64,000 nucleotides of DNA. It comes from Microbacterium sp. USTB-Y. Its GTDB lineage: Bacteria > Actinomycetota > Actinomycetes > Actinomycetales > Microbacteriaceae. Shown here piece after piece: positions 9,057-18,559 of this stretch. The position numbers were made by a program, and so were the translations under genes. The notes below the pieces were generated by a model. The model saw only the letters and a program-made list of their open reading frames with translations. It was not told where the DNA came from and searched no databases. Location: the NCBI RefSeq assembly GCF_023703415.1, contig NZ_JAGMTU010000005.1:248001-312000 (forward strand), given 5' to 3'. The first letter of the stretch is position 1. Each line of letters begins with the position of its first letter.

Positions 9057-10046
9057 ATGGCCTCGCCTTTCGTGATCGTCCCCCGCGGTCCCGCCGACTC
9101 CCCGGAGCGGCTCGACCTGGATCCCGCCTTCGGCGACCTCGCGGTCCACGCCGCCGATCCGCGGGTGACCGACCTCCTCCTCAACGGAGCGGGCGGGTTG
9201 TTCGCCGACCGAGGCGCGGGTGTCGAACCGGTGCCCGGGTGGACCGCGTCCGAACGCGAGGTGCGCGAGCTCGCCGTGCGCCTGGTCGCCCTCGGCGGCC
9301 GGCACCTCGACGATCAGGCCCCGTGCGTGGACGTGCGGCTCGCCTCGGGGGTGCGCGTGCACGCGGTGCTCGCCCCGGTCGCGACCAGGGGCACCGCGGT
9401 CTCGGTGCGCATCCCGCGGGTGCGGGCGGCGGATCTCGACGACCTGGCACGTCTGGGGGCGATCGACGCGGCGCAGCGCGGCTGGCTGGAGCGCATCGTC
9501 GTCGCACGGAGGAACGTGCTGATCACCGGAGGCACCGGTACCGGCAAGACCACGTTGCTCGCGGCACTGCTGGCGCACGTGCCGCCGCGTGAGCGGATCG
9601 TCACCATCGAGGACGTCGCAGAGCTGCGCCCGAGGCACCCGCACCACGTCTCGCTCGAAGCCCGGCAGCCGAACCTGGAGGGCGTGGGGGCGATCAGCGT
9701 CGCGCGCCTCGTGCGCGAGTCGCTGCGGATGCGGCCGGACCGCCTCGTCGTCGGCGAATGCCGCGGGGAGGAGATCCGCGATCTGCTGACGGCGCTGAAC
9801 ACCGGGCACGACGGCGGCGCGGGGACGCTGCACGCGAGCGGGCTCGCCGATGTGCCGGCGCGGCTGGAGGCGCTCGGAGCGCTGGCCGGCATGGACCCTC
9901 CTGCGCTGGCCCGTCAGGCCGTGAGCGCGTTCGCCTCCGTGCTGCACCTGGTGCGGGCCAGCGGCGGAGAGCGACGGCTCGCACAGGTGGGGGAGCTGCG
10001 TCTGGACGGCGAGCATCTGGGCATCGAGGAGGTGCGGCCGTGGTGA
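9057..10046 (+). CDS. tadA: TadA/CpaF family pilus secretion ATPase
   Basis: A 329-residue VirB11-like ATPase that powers assembly of Flp/Tad pili. The N-terminal part (about 1-140) is the short N-domain. The Walker A is GGTGTGKTTLL (about residue 157), followed by the Asp-box ERIVTIEDVAELRP and the Walker B region RPDRLVVGECRG, then TLNTGHDGGAGTLHASG. It is shorter than Caulobacter CpaF, as is normal for actinobacterial versions. TAGCGT ends 6 nt before the ATG, so the mRNA is probably leaderless. The next gene overlaps by 4 bp. Confidence 0.93.
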   Translation: MASPFVIVPRGPADSPERLDLDPAFGDLAVHAADPRVTDLLLNGAGGLFADRGAGVEPVPGWTASEREVRELAVRLVALGGRHLDDQAPCVDVRLASGVRVHAVLAPVATRGTAVSVRIPRVRAADLDDLARLGAIDAAQRGWLERIVVARRNVLITGGTGTGKTTLLAALLAHVPPRERIVTIEDVAELRPRHPHHVSLEARQPNLEGVGAISVARLVRESLRMRPDRLVVGECRGEEIRDLLTALNTGHDGGAGTLHASGLADVPARLEALGALAGMDPPALARQAVSAFASVLHLVRASGGERRLAQVGELRLDGEHLGIEEVRPW

Positions 10047-11017
10047 GGGCGGTTCCCTCCGCGCGACGTCCGGCGCAGCTCCGGGCCCCGCGCGATCCGG
10101 CTCGGCGCCCTCGGCTGCGGGGCAGGGGCTCCCGCGTCCGCGAGGCCGAGGTCGCCGAGGCCGTCCGCACGCTGGCCGTGCTGCTGCAGGCGGGTGCGGC
10201 GCCCCTCGCCGCCTGGCACCACCTCGCCGAGAGCGGATCCGCCGTCGCCGTCGGCGTGGTCGCCGAGACCGTCGAGCACGGCCGGCCCCTGGTCGAGGCG
10301 ATCCGCGAGGGCGGCGGAGTCTGGCGGGTCGTCGCGGCGGCCTGGGGGATCGCGGGCACCGTCGGGGCGCCGCTCGGCGAGGTGCTGCGCGCGATCGCCG
10401 CAGCGCTCGAGGGCGCGGGGGAGATCCGGGACGAGGTGGCGGTCGCGCTGGCCGAGCCTGCCGGCACCGCCCGTCTGATGCTGTGGCTGCCGCTCGTGGG
10501 GCTGCTCCTCGGCGGCGCGCTCGGGTTCGATACGACGACGGTGCTCCTCACCCGGCCCGCCGGGTGGATCTGCCTCGCGGCGGGTCTCGGCCTCCTGCTG
10601 CTCGCCCGCGGGTGGACCAGGGCGCTGGTCCGACGCGCGGCTCCGCCGGCCGGGATCCCGGGGATCCGCGCCGAACTGCTCGTCGTCGCACTCGCCGGCG
10701 GGACCGCGATCCCGCGAGCCCGTGCCCTGGTCGAGCAGGAGCTGGCGGAGGGGGAGGATGCGGCGACGGCCGAGGAGGCGATCGAGCGGATCCTCCGTCT
10801 GTCCGTCGCCGCGGGCGTTCCGGCCGTGGAGCTGCTGCGCGCCGAAGCCGATCGTGCACGCAGGGAAGCCCGCACCGCGGGGCGCACCGGGGCCGCGCGG
10901 CTGAGCTCGCGCCTGCTGCTCCCGCTCGGCATCTGCACCCTGCCGGCGTTCCTGCTCCTCGGCGTCGCGCCCCTGATCCTCAGCGTGCTGTCGACGACGC
11001 CGCTGCCGTTCGCTTGA
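10043..11017 (+). CDS. TadB/TadC-like pilus platform membrane protein
   Basis: A 324-residue protein with a GTG start in a GTGA overlap with tadA. The N-terminal ~40 residues are Arg/Pro-rich. There follows a type II secretion F (GspF) type helical region (EVAEAVRTLAVLLQAGAAPLAAW), two central membrane helices (about 150-190), a second F-like region (ELLVVALAGGTAIPRA) and a C-terminal helix. Normally TadB and TadC are separate genes; here one protein appears to carry two F-type halves, so it may replace both. It would form the inner-membrane platform on which TadA acts. Confidence 0.82.
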   Translation: MRAVPSARRPAQLRAPRDPARRPRLRGRGSRVREAEVAEAVRTLAVLLQAGAAPLAAWHHLAESGSAVAVGVVAETVEHGRPLVEAIREGGGVWRVVAAAWGIAGTVGAPLGEVLRAIAAALEGAGEIRDEVAVALAEPAGTARLMLWLPLVGLLLGGALGFDTTTVLLTRPAGWICLAAGLGLLLLARGWTRALVRRAAPPAGIPGIRAELLVVALAGGTAIPRARALVEQELAEGEDAATAEEAIERILRLSVAAGVPAVELLRAEADRARREARTAGRTGAARLSSRLLLPLGICTLPAFLLLGVAPLILSVLSTTPLPFA

Positions 11018-11096
11018 GCAGGGCGGCGGCGACCGGGTGCCGATCCGACGGGACGAAGAAACCCACGGAAGAAGAGAGAAGAGAGAAGGAAGAAAC

Positions 11097-11318
11097 ATGA
11101 TCCAGAAGCACCAGCGCGGCTCGAGTGCCCTCCCGCCGCTGACCCGCCGCCGGGCCGCCGGGCTGTTCGGCGACGACACCGGAGCTGCGACCGCGGAGTA
11201 CGCCATCGCCACGATGGCGGCCGTCGCGTTCGCGAGCCTCCTCGTGGTCATCATGCGCAGCGACGAGGTGCGCGGCATCCTCACCGATCTCGTGCGTCGT
11301 GCGCTGACGGTGCAATGA
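11097..11318 (+). CDS. DUF4244 family Flp pilin-like protein
   Basis: A 73-residue protein with a charged N-terminus, then DDTGAATAEYAIATMAAVAFASLLVVIM, the typical Flp/DUF4244 pilin segment (E and Y right before the hydrophobic helix), and a short C-terminal tail. It is the likely major pilin of this Tad system; processing would be expected at the Gly/Ala before the TAEYA segment. The start at 11097 was chosen over an in-frame ATG at 11037 because a polypurine GAAGGAAG ribosome-binding site sits directly before it. Confidence 0.86.
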   Translation: MIQKHQRGSSALPPLTRRRAAGLFGDDTGAATAEYAIATMAAVAFASLLVVIMRSDEVRGILTDLVRRALTVQ

Positions 11319-11713
11319 GAGCCCGGACCCCGATCGGCCGCGGTGCCGGCCGCGATCGCCCCGGTGCACGGGGTGGCGCGCGCGACCGGGAGCGCGGCTC
11401 GGCGACGGCCGAGCTCGCCGTGGCGCTGCCGATCGTCGTCCTCATCCTGCTGCTCGGCGTCGGCGGCCTCGGCGCCGGAATGCGGATGGTCGCGCTGCAG
11501 GACGCCGTGGCCGACGCGGCCCGCCTGCTCGGCCGGGGCGACGACGCCGGGGGAGCGGGCGCCGCGGTGACGCGGGCGGATCCGGCAGCGACGTTCGGGG
11601 TGCGCCGGTCCGACGAGCTGGTGTGCGTCACCGCCTCGTCCCAGGCGCGCATCCTGGGCGCGGTGACGGTGCCCCTCCGTGCGACGGGGTGCGCGCTCGA
11701 CGGAGGACGCTGA
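11315..11713 (+). CDS. TadE-like minor pilin
   Basis: A 132-residue protein with a basic N-terminus and the TadE motif RGSATAELAVALPIVVLILLLGVGG (residues about 28-52), followed by QDAVADAARLLGRGD, the conserved post-helix region. It has an ATGA overlap with the DUF4244 gene. It resembles the TadE proteins of the mycobacterial Rv3654c-Rv3657c group and probably acts as a pseudopilin in pilus initiation. Confidence 0.86.
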   Translation: MRARTPIGRGAGRDRPGARGGARDRERGSATAELAVALPIVVLILLLGVGGLGAGMRMVALQDAVADAARLLGRGDDAGGAGAAVTRADPAATFGVRRSDELVCVTASSQARILGAVTVPLRATGCALDGGR

Positions 11714-12054
11714 TGGCCGGCTCCGCCCTCGCCGTCGGGGGCATCGCCGTGGCGGCCGCGCTGGGCATCGGCGCCGCGGCGGTGGGCGGCGCGGGCGCGA
11801 CCTCGCAGCGCGTCGCGGCCGCGGCCGATGCCGCGGCGCTCGCCGCGGCGGACGTGCTGTCCGGGGCGGTCGCGGTGGACTCGGATCCCTGCGCGCTCGC
11901 CGCGAGGGTCGCCGAGGCGCACGGCGCCGCGCTGGAGGACTGCCACATCGCCGGCCTCGAGGTCGTCGTGCGCGTCGGCACCGCGTACGCGGGGCTCCCC
12001 GCGGCGGCGGGGGCCCGGGCGGGGCCGCCCTCGCCGAGCACGGGGCGGCGATGA
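11713..12054 (+). CDS. TadE/TadG-like protein (Rv3654c family)
   Basis: A 113-residue protein starting 1 bp inside the preceding TGA (TGATG). One N-terminal membrane helix rich in Gly/Ala is followed by SQRVAAAADAAALAAADVLSG, the usual Tad-like 'ADAAALAAA' segment, and the conserved RAGPP tail. It is the last gene of the Tad cluster in this window. It resembles the helicase/secretion-neighbourhood TadE-like family found in most actinobacterial tad loci. Confidence 0.85.
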   Translation: MAGSALAVGGIAVAAALGIGAAAVGGAGATSQRVAAAADAAALAAADVLSGAVAVDSDPCALAARVAEAHGAALEDCHIAGLEVVVRVGTAYAGLPAAAGARAGPPSPSTGRR

Positions 12055-12274
12055 CCGGCGTCCGCGGCCGGCGGCGCGGCCCGATGCGCGTCTCATGGTC
12101 CCCGGCCCTCCGGCAGCGGCGTACGCTGGGTTCCCGGCTGTCGCGGGATCCCGTGCAGGAGAACCCGAACCTCCTGCGGCGACGGCCCATCGTGCTGAGT
12201 CCCCTCCTCCGGCGCGGTGTGTATGGTGTGCTTCGACCCCTCGTCAAAGCTCAGGACCCGAAAGGACCGCACCC

Positions 12275-15115
12275 GTGGCGCAAGGCAAGAAGCTTGTCAT
12301 CGTCGAGTCCCCGACGAAGATGAGGTCCATCCAGGGCTATCTCGGCGACGGCTTCGAGGTGCTCAGCTCGGTGGGGCACATCCGCGACCTCGCCGACAAG
12401 AAGGACATCCCGGCCGCCGACAAGCAGGCGTACGGCAAGTACTCGATCGACGTCGACAACGACTTCGACCCCTACTACGTCGTCTCGGACCGCAAGACCA
12501 AGACCGTCGCCGAGCTCAAGCGCGCCTTGAAGACCGCCGACGAGCTCCTGCTCGCCACTGATGAGGACCGCGAGGGCGAGGCCATCGCGTGGCACCTGCT
12601 GGAGACCCTGAAGCCGAAGGTCCCCGTCAAGCGGATGGTCTTCCACGAGATCACGAAGGACGCGATCCAGGCCGCCGTCGGCAACACCCGTGAGCTCGAC
12701 CTCGCGCTCGTCGACGCCCAGGAGACCCGCCGGATCCTGGACCGGCTGTACGGCTGGGACGTGTCGCCCGTGCTCTGGTACAAGGTCAAGTCGGGCCTCT
12801 CCGCAGGGCGCGTGCAGTCGGCCGCCACCCGCATGATCGTCGACCGGGAGCGCGAGCGCATGGCGTTCGTGTCGGCCGAGTACTGGGACGTCGACGCCAC
12901 CGCCGTAGCCGCCACCACTCCGTTCACAGTGCGCCTCGTGCGCCTGGACGGGGGCGCCATCGCCCGCGGCACCGACTTCGACGACAACGGCGCCCTGAAG
13001 AAGGCCGTCGTCGTGCTCGACGAGAAGGCGGCGGCCGCGCTCGCCGCAGCCGTGGACGCGGCCGGATCCGGCACCGTGACGAAGGTCGAGGCGAAGCCCG
13101 GCACCCGCAGCCCCTACGCGCCCTTCACCACCTCCACGCTGCAGCAGGAGGCGGGCCGCAAGCTCTCGATGAGCGCGAAGCAGGCGATGAGCGTCGCCCA
13201 GCGCCTCTACGAGAAGGGCTACATCACCTATATGCGCACCGACTCGGTCGCCCTCAGCACCCAGGCGGTGCAGGCGGCGCGGTCGCAGGCGGTCGCGCTC
13301 TACGGCGATGCCGCCGTGCCGCTGAAGCCCCGCGTGTACAAGGGCAAGAGCAAGAACGCGCAGGAGGCGCACGAGGCCATCCGCCCGTCGGGCGAGCAGT
13401 TCCGCACGCCGGCATCGGTGTCCGCGCAGCTCGACCGCGAGGAGCAGCGCCTCTACGACCTCATCTGGAAGCGCACGGTCGCCAGCCAGATGTCCGACGC
13501 GAAGTACGAGACCACCACGGTCACGCTCGCCGTGGACGCGGACGGCCGCACCGCGGAGTTCACCGCGTCCGGCACGGTGTACACCTTCAAGGGCTTCCTC
13601 GAGGCGTACGAGGAGGGCAAGGACGAGCGCCGCAACGCCGCCGATGCGGCCGAGAACCAGTCGCTCCCCGCCGTCGCCGTGGGCGATGTGCTCGGCGTCT
13701 CCGAGGCCGACGCCAAGCCGCACCGCACGACGCCCAAGCCGCGCTACACCGAGGCGTCGCTCGTGAAGGCGCTCGAAGAGCACGGCATCGGCCGCCCGTC
13801 CACGTTCGCCAGCATCATCGGCACCGTGATCGACCGCGGCTACGCGACCAAGCGCGGACAGGCCCTCGTGCCGACGTGGATGGCGTTCAGCGTGGTCCGG
13901 CTGCTCGAGCAGCACTTCGCCGACCTCATCGACTACGACTTCACCGCCGCGCTCGAGGACGACCTCGACGCGATCGCCCGCGGCGAGCAGAAGCGCATCG
14001 AGTGGCTGCACTCCTTCTACTTCGGCGACGACACGCAGGTCGGCCTCCGCCAGGTGGTCGACAACCTGGGCGAGATCGACGCGCGGGCGCTCAACGCGAC
14101 TCCGATCACCGACACCGCCACGCTCCGGTTCGGCAAGTACGGCCCGTACCTCGAGGTCGCCGATCCCGCGCACCCCGACGCGAAACCGCGCATCGTGAAC
14201 GTCCCCGAGGATCTGGCTCCCGACGAGCTGACGGCGGCGAAGGCCCGGGAGCTCATCGAGGCCCCCGTCGCCGGCGACCGCGTGCTCGGCGAGAACCCGG
14301 CCAACGGCAAGGTCGTCGTGGTCAAGGACGGCCGGTTCGGCCCCTACGTCCAGGAGAACGATCCGGTCTCCGACGACGACCAGGTCGATGAGACCACCGG
14401 CGAGGTCGTGGAGAAGCCGAAGCCGAAGCGCGGAGCGAAGAAGGAGGCCGCGCCCAAGCCGCGCACCGCCTCCCTGTTCCGCTCGATGTCGGTCGACACG
14501 ATCGACCTCGACACGGCGCTCAAGCTCCTGGAGCTGCCCCGCGTGGTCGGCGTCGACCCCGCGACCGAGGAGGAGATCACCGCGCAGAACGGCCGCTTCG
14601 GGCCGTATCTGAAGAAGGGCGCCGACTCGCGTTCGCTCGAGAACGAGCAGCAGATCTTCGACATCACGCTGGAGCAGGCCCTGGCGGTCTACGCGCAGCC
14701 GAAGTACGGCGCGCGCCGCGCGTCGAGCGCGCTCGCCGAGTTCGACGCGGACCCCGTCAGCGGCAAGCCGATCCGGATCCGCGACGGTCGTTTCGGCGCC
14801 TACGTCACCGACGGCGAGACCAACGTGACCATCCCGCGGGGCCAGCAGGTGCAGGACATCACCTTCGAGATCGCGGTGCAGATGCTCGCGGACAAGCGGG
14901 CCAAGGGGCCGGCGCCGAAGCGCGGATCCCGTGCTGCGGCGGCGAAGAAGGCGCCCGCCAAGAAGGCGCCCGCCAAGACCGCTGCGAAGAAGCCCGCGGC
15001 CGCGAAGGCCACGGCCAAGACCGATGCCGAGAAGGCCGCCGCCCGCTCCGCCGCAGCGAAGAAGGCGGCCGCCACGCGCGCCGCCAACGCCGCGAAGAAG
15101 CAGGCCGGGGCGTGA
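12275..15115 (+). CDS. topA: DNA topoisomerase I
   Basis: A 946-residue type IA topoisomerase that relaxes negative supercoils. The Toprim domain has VIVESPTKM and DEDREGEAIAWH. The catalytic Tyr lies in YITYMRTDSV. C-terminal repeats include GRFGPYVQ, GRFGPYLKK and GRFGAYVTD. The last ~60 residues are a Lys/Ala/Pro-rich, histone-H1-like tail (KKAPAKKAPAKTAAKKP and on), as in mycobacterial TopA, which aids DNA retention. The GTG at 12275 is preceded by AAAGGA. The end overlaps tmk by 4 bp, so topA-tmk form an operon. Confidence 0.97.
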   Translation: MAQGKKLVIVESPTKMRSIQGYLGDGFEVLSSVGHIRDLADKKDIPAADKQAYGKYSIDVDNDFDPYYVVSDRKTKTVAELKRALKTADELLLATDEDREGEAIAWHLLETLKPKVPVKRMVFHEITKDAIQAAVGNTRELDLALVDAQETRRILDRLYGWDVSPVLWYKVKSGLSAGRVQSAATRMIVDRERERMAFVSAEYWDVDATAVAATTPFTVRLVRLDGGAIARGTDFDDNGALKKAVVVLDEKAAAALAAAVDAAGSGTVTKVEAKPGTRSPYAPFTTSTLQQEAGRKLSMSAKQAMSVAQRLYEKGYITYMRTDSVALSTQAVQAARSQAVALYGDAAVPLKPRVYKGKSKNAQEAHEAIRPSGEQFRTPASVSAQLDREEQRLYDLIWKRTVASQMSDAKYETTTVTLAVDADGRTAEFTASGTVYTFKGFLEAYEEGKDERRNAADAAENQSLPAVAVGDVLGVSEADAKPHRTTPKPRYTEASLVKALEEHGIGRPSTFASIIGTVIDRGYATKRGQALVPTWMAFSVVRLLEQHFADLIDYDFTAALEDDLDAIARGEQKRIEWLHSFYFGDDTQVGLRQVVDNLGEIDARALNATPITDTATLRFGKYGPYLEVADPAHPDAKPRIVNVPEDLAPDELTAAKARELIEAPVAGDRVLGENPANGKVVVVKDGRFGPYVQENDPVSDDDQVDETTGEVVEKPKPKRGAKKEAAPKPRTASLFRSMSVDTIDLDTALKLLELPRVVGVDPATEEEITAQNGRFGPYLKKGADSRSLENEQQIFDITLEQALAVYAQPKYGARRASSALAEFDADPVSGKPIRIRDGRFGAYVTDGETNVTIPRGQQVQDITFEIAVQMLADKRAKGPAPKRGSRAAAAKKAPAKKAPAKTAAKKPAAAKATAKTDAEKAAARSAAAKKAAATRAANAAKKQAGA

Positions 15116-15738
15116 GCGCCGCCCGAGGGATCTGGATCACCCTCGAAGGCGGCGACGGCTCGGGCAAGACCACGCAGGCCGCGCTGCTGGAGGCCTGGCT
15201 CGAAGCGCAGGGCCGCGACGTGCTGCGCACCCGCGAGCCCGGCGGCTCCGAGGTCGGCGTGCTCATCCGCGACATCGTCCTGCACCACCGCGGCGACATC
15301 GCGCCGCGGGCGGAGGCGCTGCTGTACGCCGCCGACCGCGCCCATCACGTCGCCACGGTGGTGCGCCCGGCGCTCGAGCGCGGCGTGGTCGTCATCCAGG
15401 ACCGCTACCTCGACTCGTCCGTCGCCTACCAGGGGGCCGGCCGCGTGCTGGATGCCGAGGAGGTGCGCGGCCTGTCGCTGTGGGCCGCCGAGGGGGCGCT
15501 GCCCGACCTCACCGTGCTGCTCGACCTGGATCCCGCGGACGCCCGTCGTCGGCTCGACTCCGCCGACAAGCCGTTCGACCGGCTCGAGGCCGAGCGCGAG
15601 GAGTTCCATCAGCGGGTGCGCGAGGCGTATCTGGCGCTCGCCGAGGCCGAGCCCGAGCGCTTCCTGGTCGTCGACGCTGCGCAGGATCCGACGGCCATCG
15701 CGGACGTCGTCCGCGCACGCGTGGCCGCCCTGCTCTGA
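15112..15738 (+). CDS. tmk: Thymidylate kinase
   Basis: A 208-residue enzyme that phosphorylates dTMP to dTDP. The P-loop is EGGDGSGKTTQ (about residue 10), the DR(Y/H) motif is QDRYLDSSVAYQGAGR, and the lid is LDPADARRRLDS. The GTG start overlaps the topA stop (GTGA). The order topA-tmk-holB is conserved in Actinobacteria and links DNA topology, dTTP supply and the replisome. Confidence 0.96.
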   Translation: MSAARGIWITLEGGDGSGKTTQAALLEAWLEAQGRDVLRTREPGGSEVGVLIRDIVLHHRGDIAPRAEALLYAADRAHHVATVVRPALERGVVVIQDRYLDSSVAYQGAGRVLDAEEVRGLSLWAAEGALPDLTVLLDLDPADARRRLDSADKPFDRLEAEREEFHQRVREAYLALAEAEPERFLVVDAAQDPTAIADVVRARVAALL

Positions 15739-15851
15739 TCCGCGGCTCGGCGGGCAGCACGTCCCCGCGGCTCGGCGGGCGAGCACGCGCGGCGCCGCAG
15801 CCGGTCGCGGGCGCACGGTGCATGTCGCCCCTCCCGGTTAGGCTTGACCGC

Positions 15852-17006
15852 ATGCCCGCCACCGTTCCCGCGCCGTTCCCCTGGACCGACGTGTGGGGGC
15901 AGGACGCCGCCGTCGCGGCGCTGCGCACCGCGGTCGAGAACCCGGCCGCCATGTCGCATGCCTGGCTGATCACCGGACCTCCGGGGTCGGGCCGCTCGAC
16001 GCTGGCCACGGCGTTCGCCGCGTCGCTGATCGCCGGCCCCGGCGACGAGCAGACCATGCACCAGGTGCTCGCCGGCACCCACCCCGATGTGACGGTGCTG
16101 CGCACCGAGAAGGTGATCATCTCGATCGCCGAGGCCCGCGCCCTCGTCGAGCGCTCGTATTTCGGGCCGTCCAGCGGGCGCTATCGGGTGATCGTCGTCG
16201 AGGACGCGGACCGCATGACCGAACGCACCTCGAACGTGCTGCTGAAGGCGCTGGAGGAGCCGCCGGAGCAGACCGTGTGGATCCTGTGCGCCCCGAGCGA
16301 GGCGGATCTGCTGCCGACCATCCGCTCGCGCGTGCGGTCGCTGCGCCTGCGCGAGCCCGATGTCGCCTCCGTCGCCGAGCTCATCGTGCGCCGCACGGGC
16401 GTCGACCCCGCGGTCGCGGAGCAGGCCGCGCGTCTCGCGCAGCGGCACATCGGCATGGCGCAGCGGCTTGCGACCGATGAATCGGCCCGGGCTCGTCGCG
16501 AGCACACCATGCGCGCCGTGCTGGGAGCCAGGGGCGTCAGCGACGCCGTCGAGGTCGCCGGCCAGATCGTGCAGGCGGCGACGGAGGACGCCAAGGCGCT
16601 CACGGCCGAACGCGACGACGCCGAGCGGCGCGCGCTGCTGCACACCGTCGGCATCGCCGAGGGCCAGGCCGTCCCCCCGGCCGTGCGCTCGCAGATCAAC
16701 GCCCTCGAGGAGGAGCAGAAGCAGCGCGCCAAGCGCAGCGTGCGCGACGGGCTCGACCGGGTGCTCACCGACCTGCAGTCGCTGTTCCGCGACGTGGTCA
16801 TGCTGCAGTTCGGCCGCGACGACGGGCTCATCAACCAGGAGCTCGCCGCCGAGCTCGCCGCCGTCGCCGAGGCCTGGCCGCCGGAGCGCACGCTGGTCGT
16901 GCTGGACCACCTCGCCGAGACCCGGGAGTCGCTGGAGCGCAACGTCGCCCCGGCCCTCGCCCTCGAGAGCTTGCTCGTGACCGTCACGAGCGGGAGGAGA
17001 CCATGA
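15852..17006 (+). CDS. holB: DNA polymerase III delta' subunit
   Basis: A 384-residue AAA+ clamp-loader subunit. It has VWGQDAAVAALRTA, the P-loop-like GPPGSGRST (Arg in place of the Walker Lys, consistent with the non-hydrolysing role of delta'), VVEDADRMTERTSNVLLKALEEPPE and the SRC-like IRSRVRSLRLREP. A -10-like TAGGCT (15839-15844) ends 7 nt before the ATG with no Shine-Dalgarno, pointing to its own leaderless promoter in addition to read-through from tmk. Its stop overlaps the next gene. Confidence 0.93.
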   Translation: MPATVPAPFPWTDVWGQDAAVAALRTAVENPAAMSHAWLITGPPGSGRSTLATAFAASLIAGPGDEQTMHQVLAGTHPDVTVLRTEKVIISIAEARALVERSYFGPSSGRYRVIVVEDADRMTERTSNVLLKALEEPPEQTVWILCAPSEADLLPTIRSRVRSLRLREPDVASVAELIVRRTGVDPAVAEQAARLAQRHIGMAQRLATDESARARREHTMRAVLGARGVSDAVEVAGQIVQAATEDAKALTAERDDAERRALLHTVGIAEGQAVPPAVRSQINALEEEQKQRAKRSVRDGLDRVLTDLQSLFRDVVMLQFGRDDGLINQELAAELAAVAEAWPPERTLVVLDHLAETRESLERNVAPALALESLLVTVTSGRRP

Positions 17007-18559
17007 ACACGCGTTCCGCTTCGCGACTGCGCCGGATCACCACGGTGGCGGCGGGTGTCGTCGTCGCCGCCCTGGCGCTCACCGGCTGCCTGTACTCGAT
17101 GATCCCCGCCGGATCCTCGTCAGCCGGGCCGACCGCGACCCCCGACACGTCGGGCGTCTCCGCCGAGCTGATGCCGTTCTACGGGCAGACGCTCCAATGG
17201 TCCGCCTGCGGCAGCGGCATGGTCTGCACGACCGTCAAGGCGCCGCTCGACTGGGACGACCCCGGCAAGGGGAGCCTCGATCTCGCCGTGGTGCGCCATC
17301 GCGCGACCGGCCACTCCCAGGGATCCCTGCTGACGAACCCCGGCGGGCCGGGGGCGAGCGGACTCGAGCTGATCAAGTCCAGCCTGAGCTTCGCCGTCAG
17401 CCCCACGCTGATCAAGAACTACGACGTCATCGGGTTCGACCCGCGCGGTGTCGGGTCCTCCACCGCCGTGAAGTGCCTCGACGCGCCGCAGATGGACGAC
17501 TACCTCTACTCGATCCGCCCCGGCGCGCGGGGCAGCGACGAGTGGACCGCCGCGCAGAAGACGGCGAACAAGGACTTCGCCGATGCGTGCGAGAAGAACA
17601 GCGACGGGATCCTGCCGTACATCACGACCGTGAACTCGGCGCGGGACATGGATCTGCTGCGCGCAGTGCTGGGCGACAAGAAGCTCAACTATCTCGGCTA
17701 CTCGTACGGCACGTTCCTCGGCGCGACGTACGCCCAGCTGTACCCCGAGCGCGTCGGGCACCTGGTGCTGGACGGCGCGCTCGACCCCGCCGTGTCCAAC
17801 CTCGACGTCAGCACGACGCAGGCCATCGGGTTCGAGTCCGCGCTGCGCGCGTACATGGCCGAGTGCCTGAAGGGCAAGAAGTGCCCGTTCCAGGGCACCG
17901 TCGACGAGGCGATGAGCGACCTCGGCGCGCTGCTGGCGAGCGTCGACCGCTCTCCGCAGAAGAACGCCGACGGGCGCATGCTGGGCGCGGACACGCTGAT
18001 GACGTCGATCGTCTCGGCGCTGTACTCGCAGGACAGCTGGCCGTACCTGACGCAGTCGCTGACCGCCGTGCTGAAGGGCGACCCGTCGGTGGCCTTCCAG
18101 CTCGCCGACTTCTACAACAACCGGGAGAACGGCGCCTACTCCGACAATTCGACGGAGGCGTTCCGGGCCTACAACTGCATGGACTACCCGGTCGAAGACG
18201 ATCCCGCGGCCAAGGCCGCGTCGGACGCGAAGATCAAGGCCGAGGCCCCCACGATCGCCCCCTACTGGGATGGTCCCGACCCCTGCGAGCAGTGGCCCTA
18301 TCCGCCGACCGGAAAGCGCGGCGAGATCACCGCGGCAGGATCCGGTCCGATCCTCGTCGTCGGGACCACCAACGACCCCGCGACGCCGTACTCGTGGGCG
18401 GAGTCCCTCGCCAAGCAGCTCGAAGGCGGGATCCTCATCACCCGCGTCGGTGAGGGCCACACGGGCTACAACAAGGGCAACTCCTGCGTCGATGACGCGG
18501 TGGACGCCTACTTCGTCGACGGCACCGTGCCCGACAAGGCCGGGATCCGCTGCGAGTAG
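17003..18559 (+). CDS. Secreted alpha/beta-hydrolase lipoprotein (tripeptidyl aminopeptidase-like)
   Basis: A 518-residue exported peptidase-like protein. The signal peptide ends in lipobox LTGC (Cys29). The N-terminal hydrolase half has NPGGPGASG (oxyanion region), DPRGVGSS and the nucleophile elbow GYSYGTFLG; the C-terminal TAP-like half has LVVGTTNDPATPYSWA (Asp) and GEGHTGY (His), completing the Ser-Asp-His triad. Relatives (SCO-type SlpD/E, Tap) cleave N-terminal tripeptides or act on peptides outside the cell. The ATGA overlap with holB places it in the topA-tmk-holB operon, a common arrangement in Microbacteriaceae. Confidence 0.9.
   Translation: MNTRSASRLRRITTVAAGVVVAALALTGCLYSMIPAGSSSAGPTATPDTSGVSAELMPFYGQTLQWSACGSGMVCTTVKAPLDWDDPGKGSLDLAVVRHRATGHSQGSLLTNPGGPGASGLELIKSSLSFAVSPTLIKNYDVIGFDPRGVGSSTAVKCLDAPQMDDYLYSIRPGARGSDEWTAAQKTANKDFADACEKNSDGILPYITTVNSARDMDLLRAVLGDKKLNYLGYSYGTFLGATYAQLYPERVGHLVLDGALDPAVSNLDVSTTQAIGFESALRAYMAECLKGKKCPFQGTVDEAMSDLGALLASVDRSPQKNADGRMLGADTLMTSIVSALYSQDSWPYLTQSLTAVLKGDPSVAFQLADFYNNRENGAYSDNSTEAFRAYNCMDYPVEDDPAAKAASDAKIKAEAPTIAPYWDGPDPCEQWPYPPTGKRGEITAAGSGPILVVGTTNDPATPYSWAESLAKQLEGGILITRVGEGHTGYNKGNSCVDDAVDAYFVDGTVPDKAGIRCE

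Noticed and set aside
12251..14173. Long open frame on the minus strand across topA
   Set aside because: It is a mirror of topA codon bias in a GC-rich genome; the product is low-complexity (Leu/Gly/Val/Arg-rich) with no motif, while topA on the plus strand is certain.
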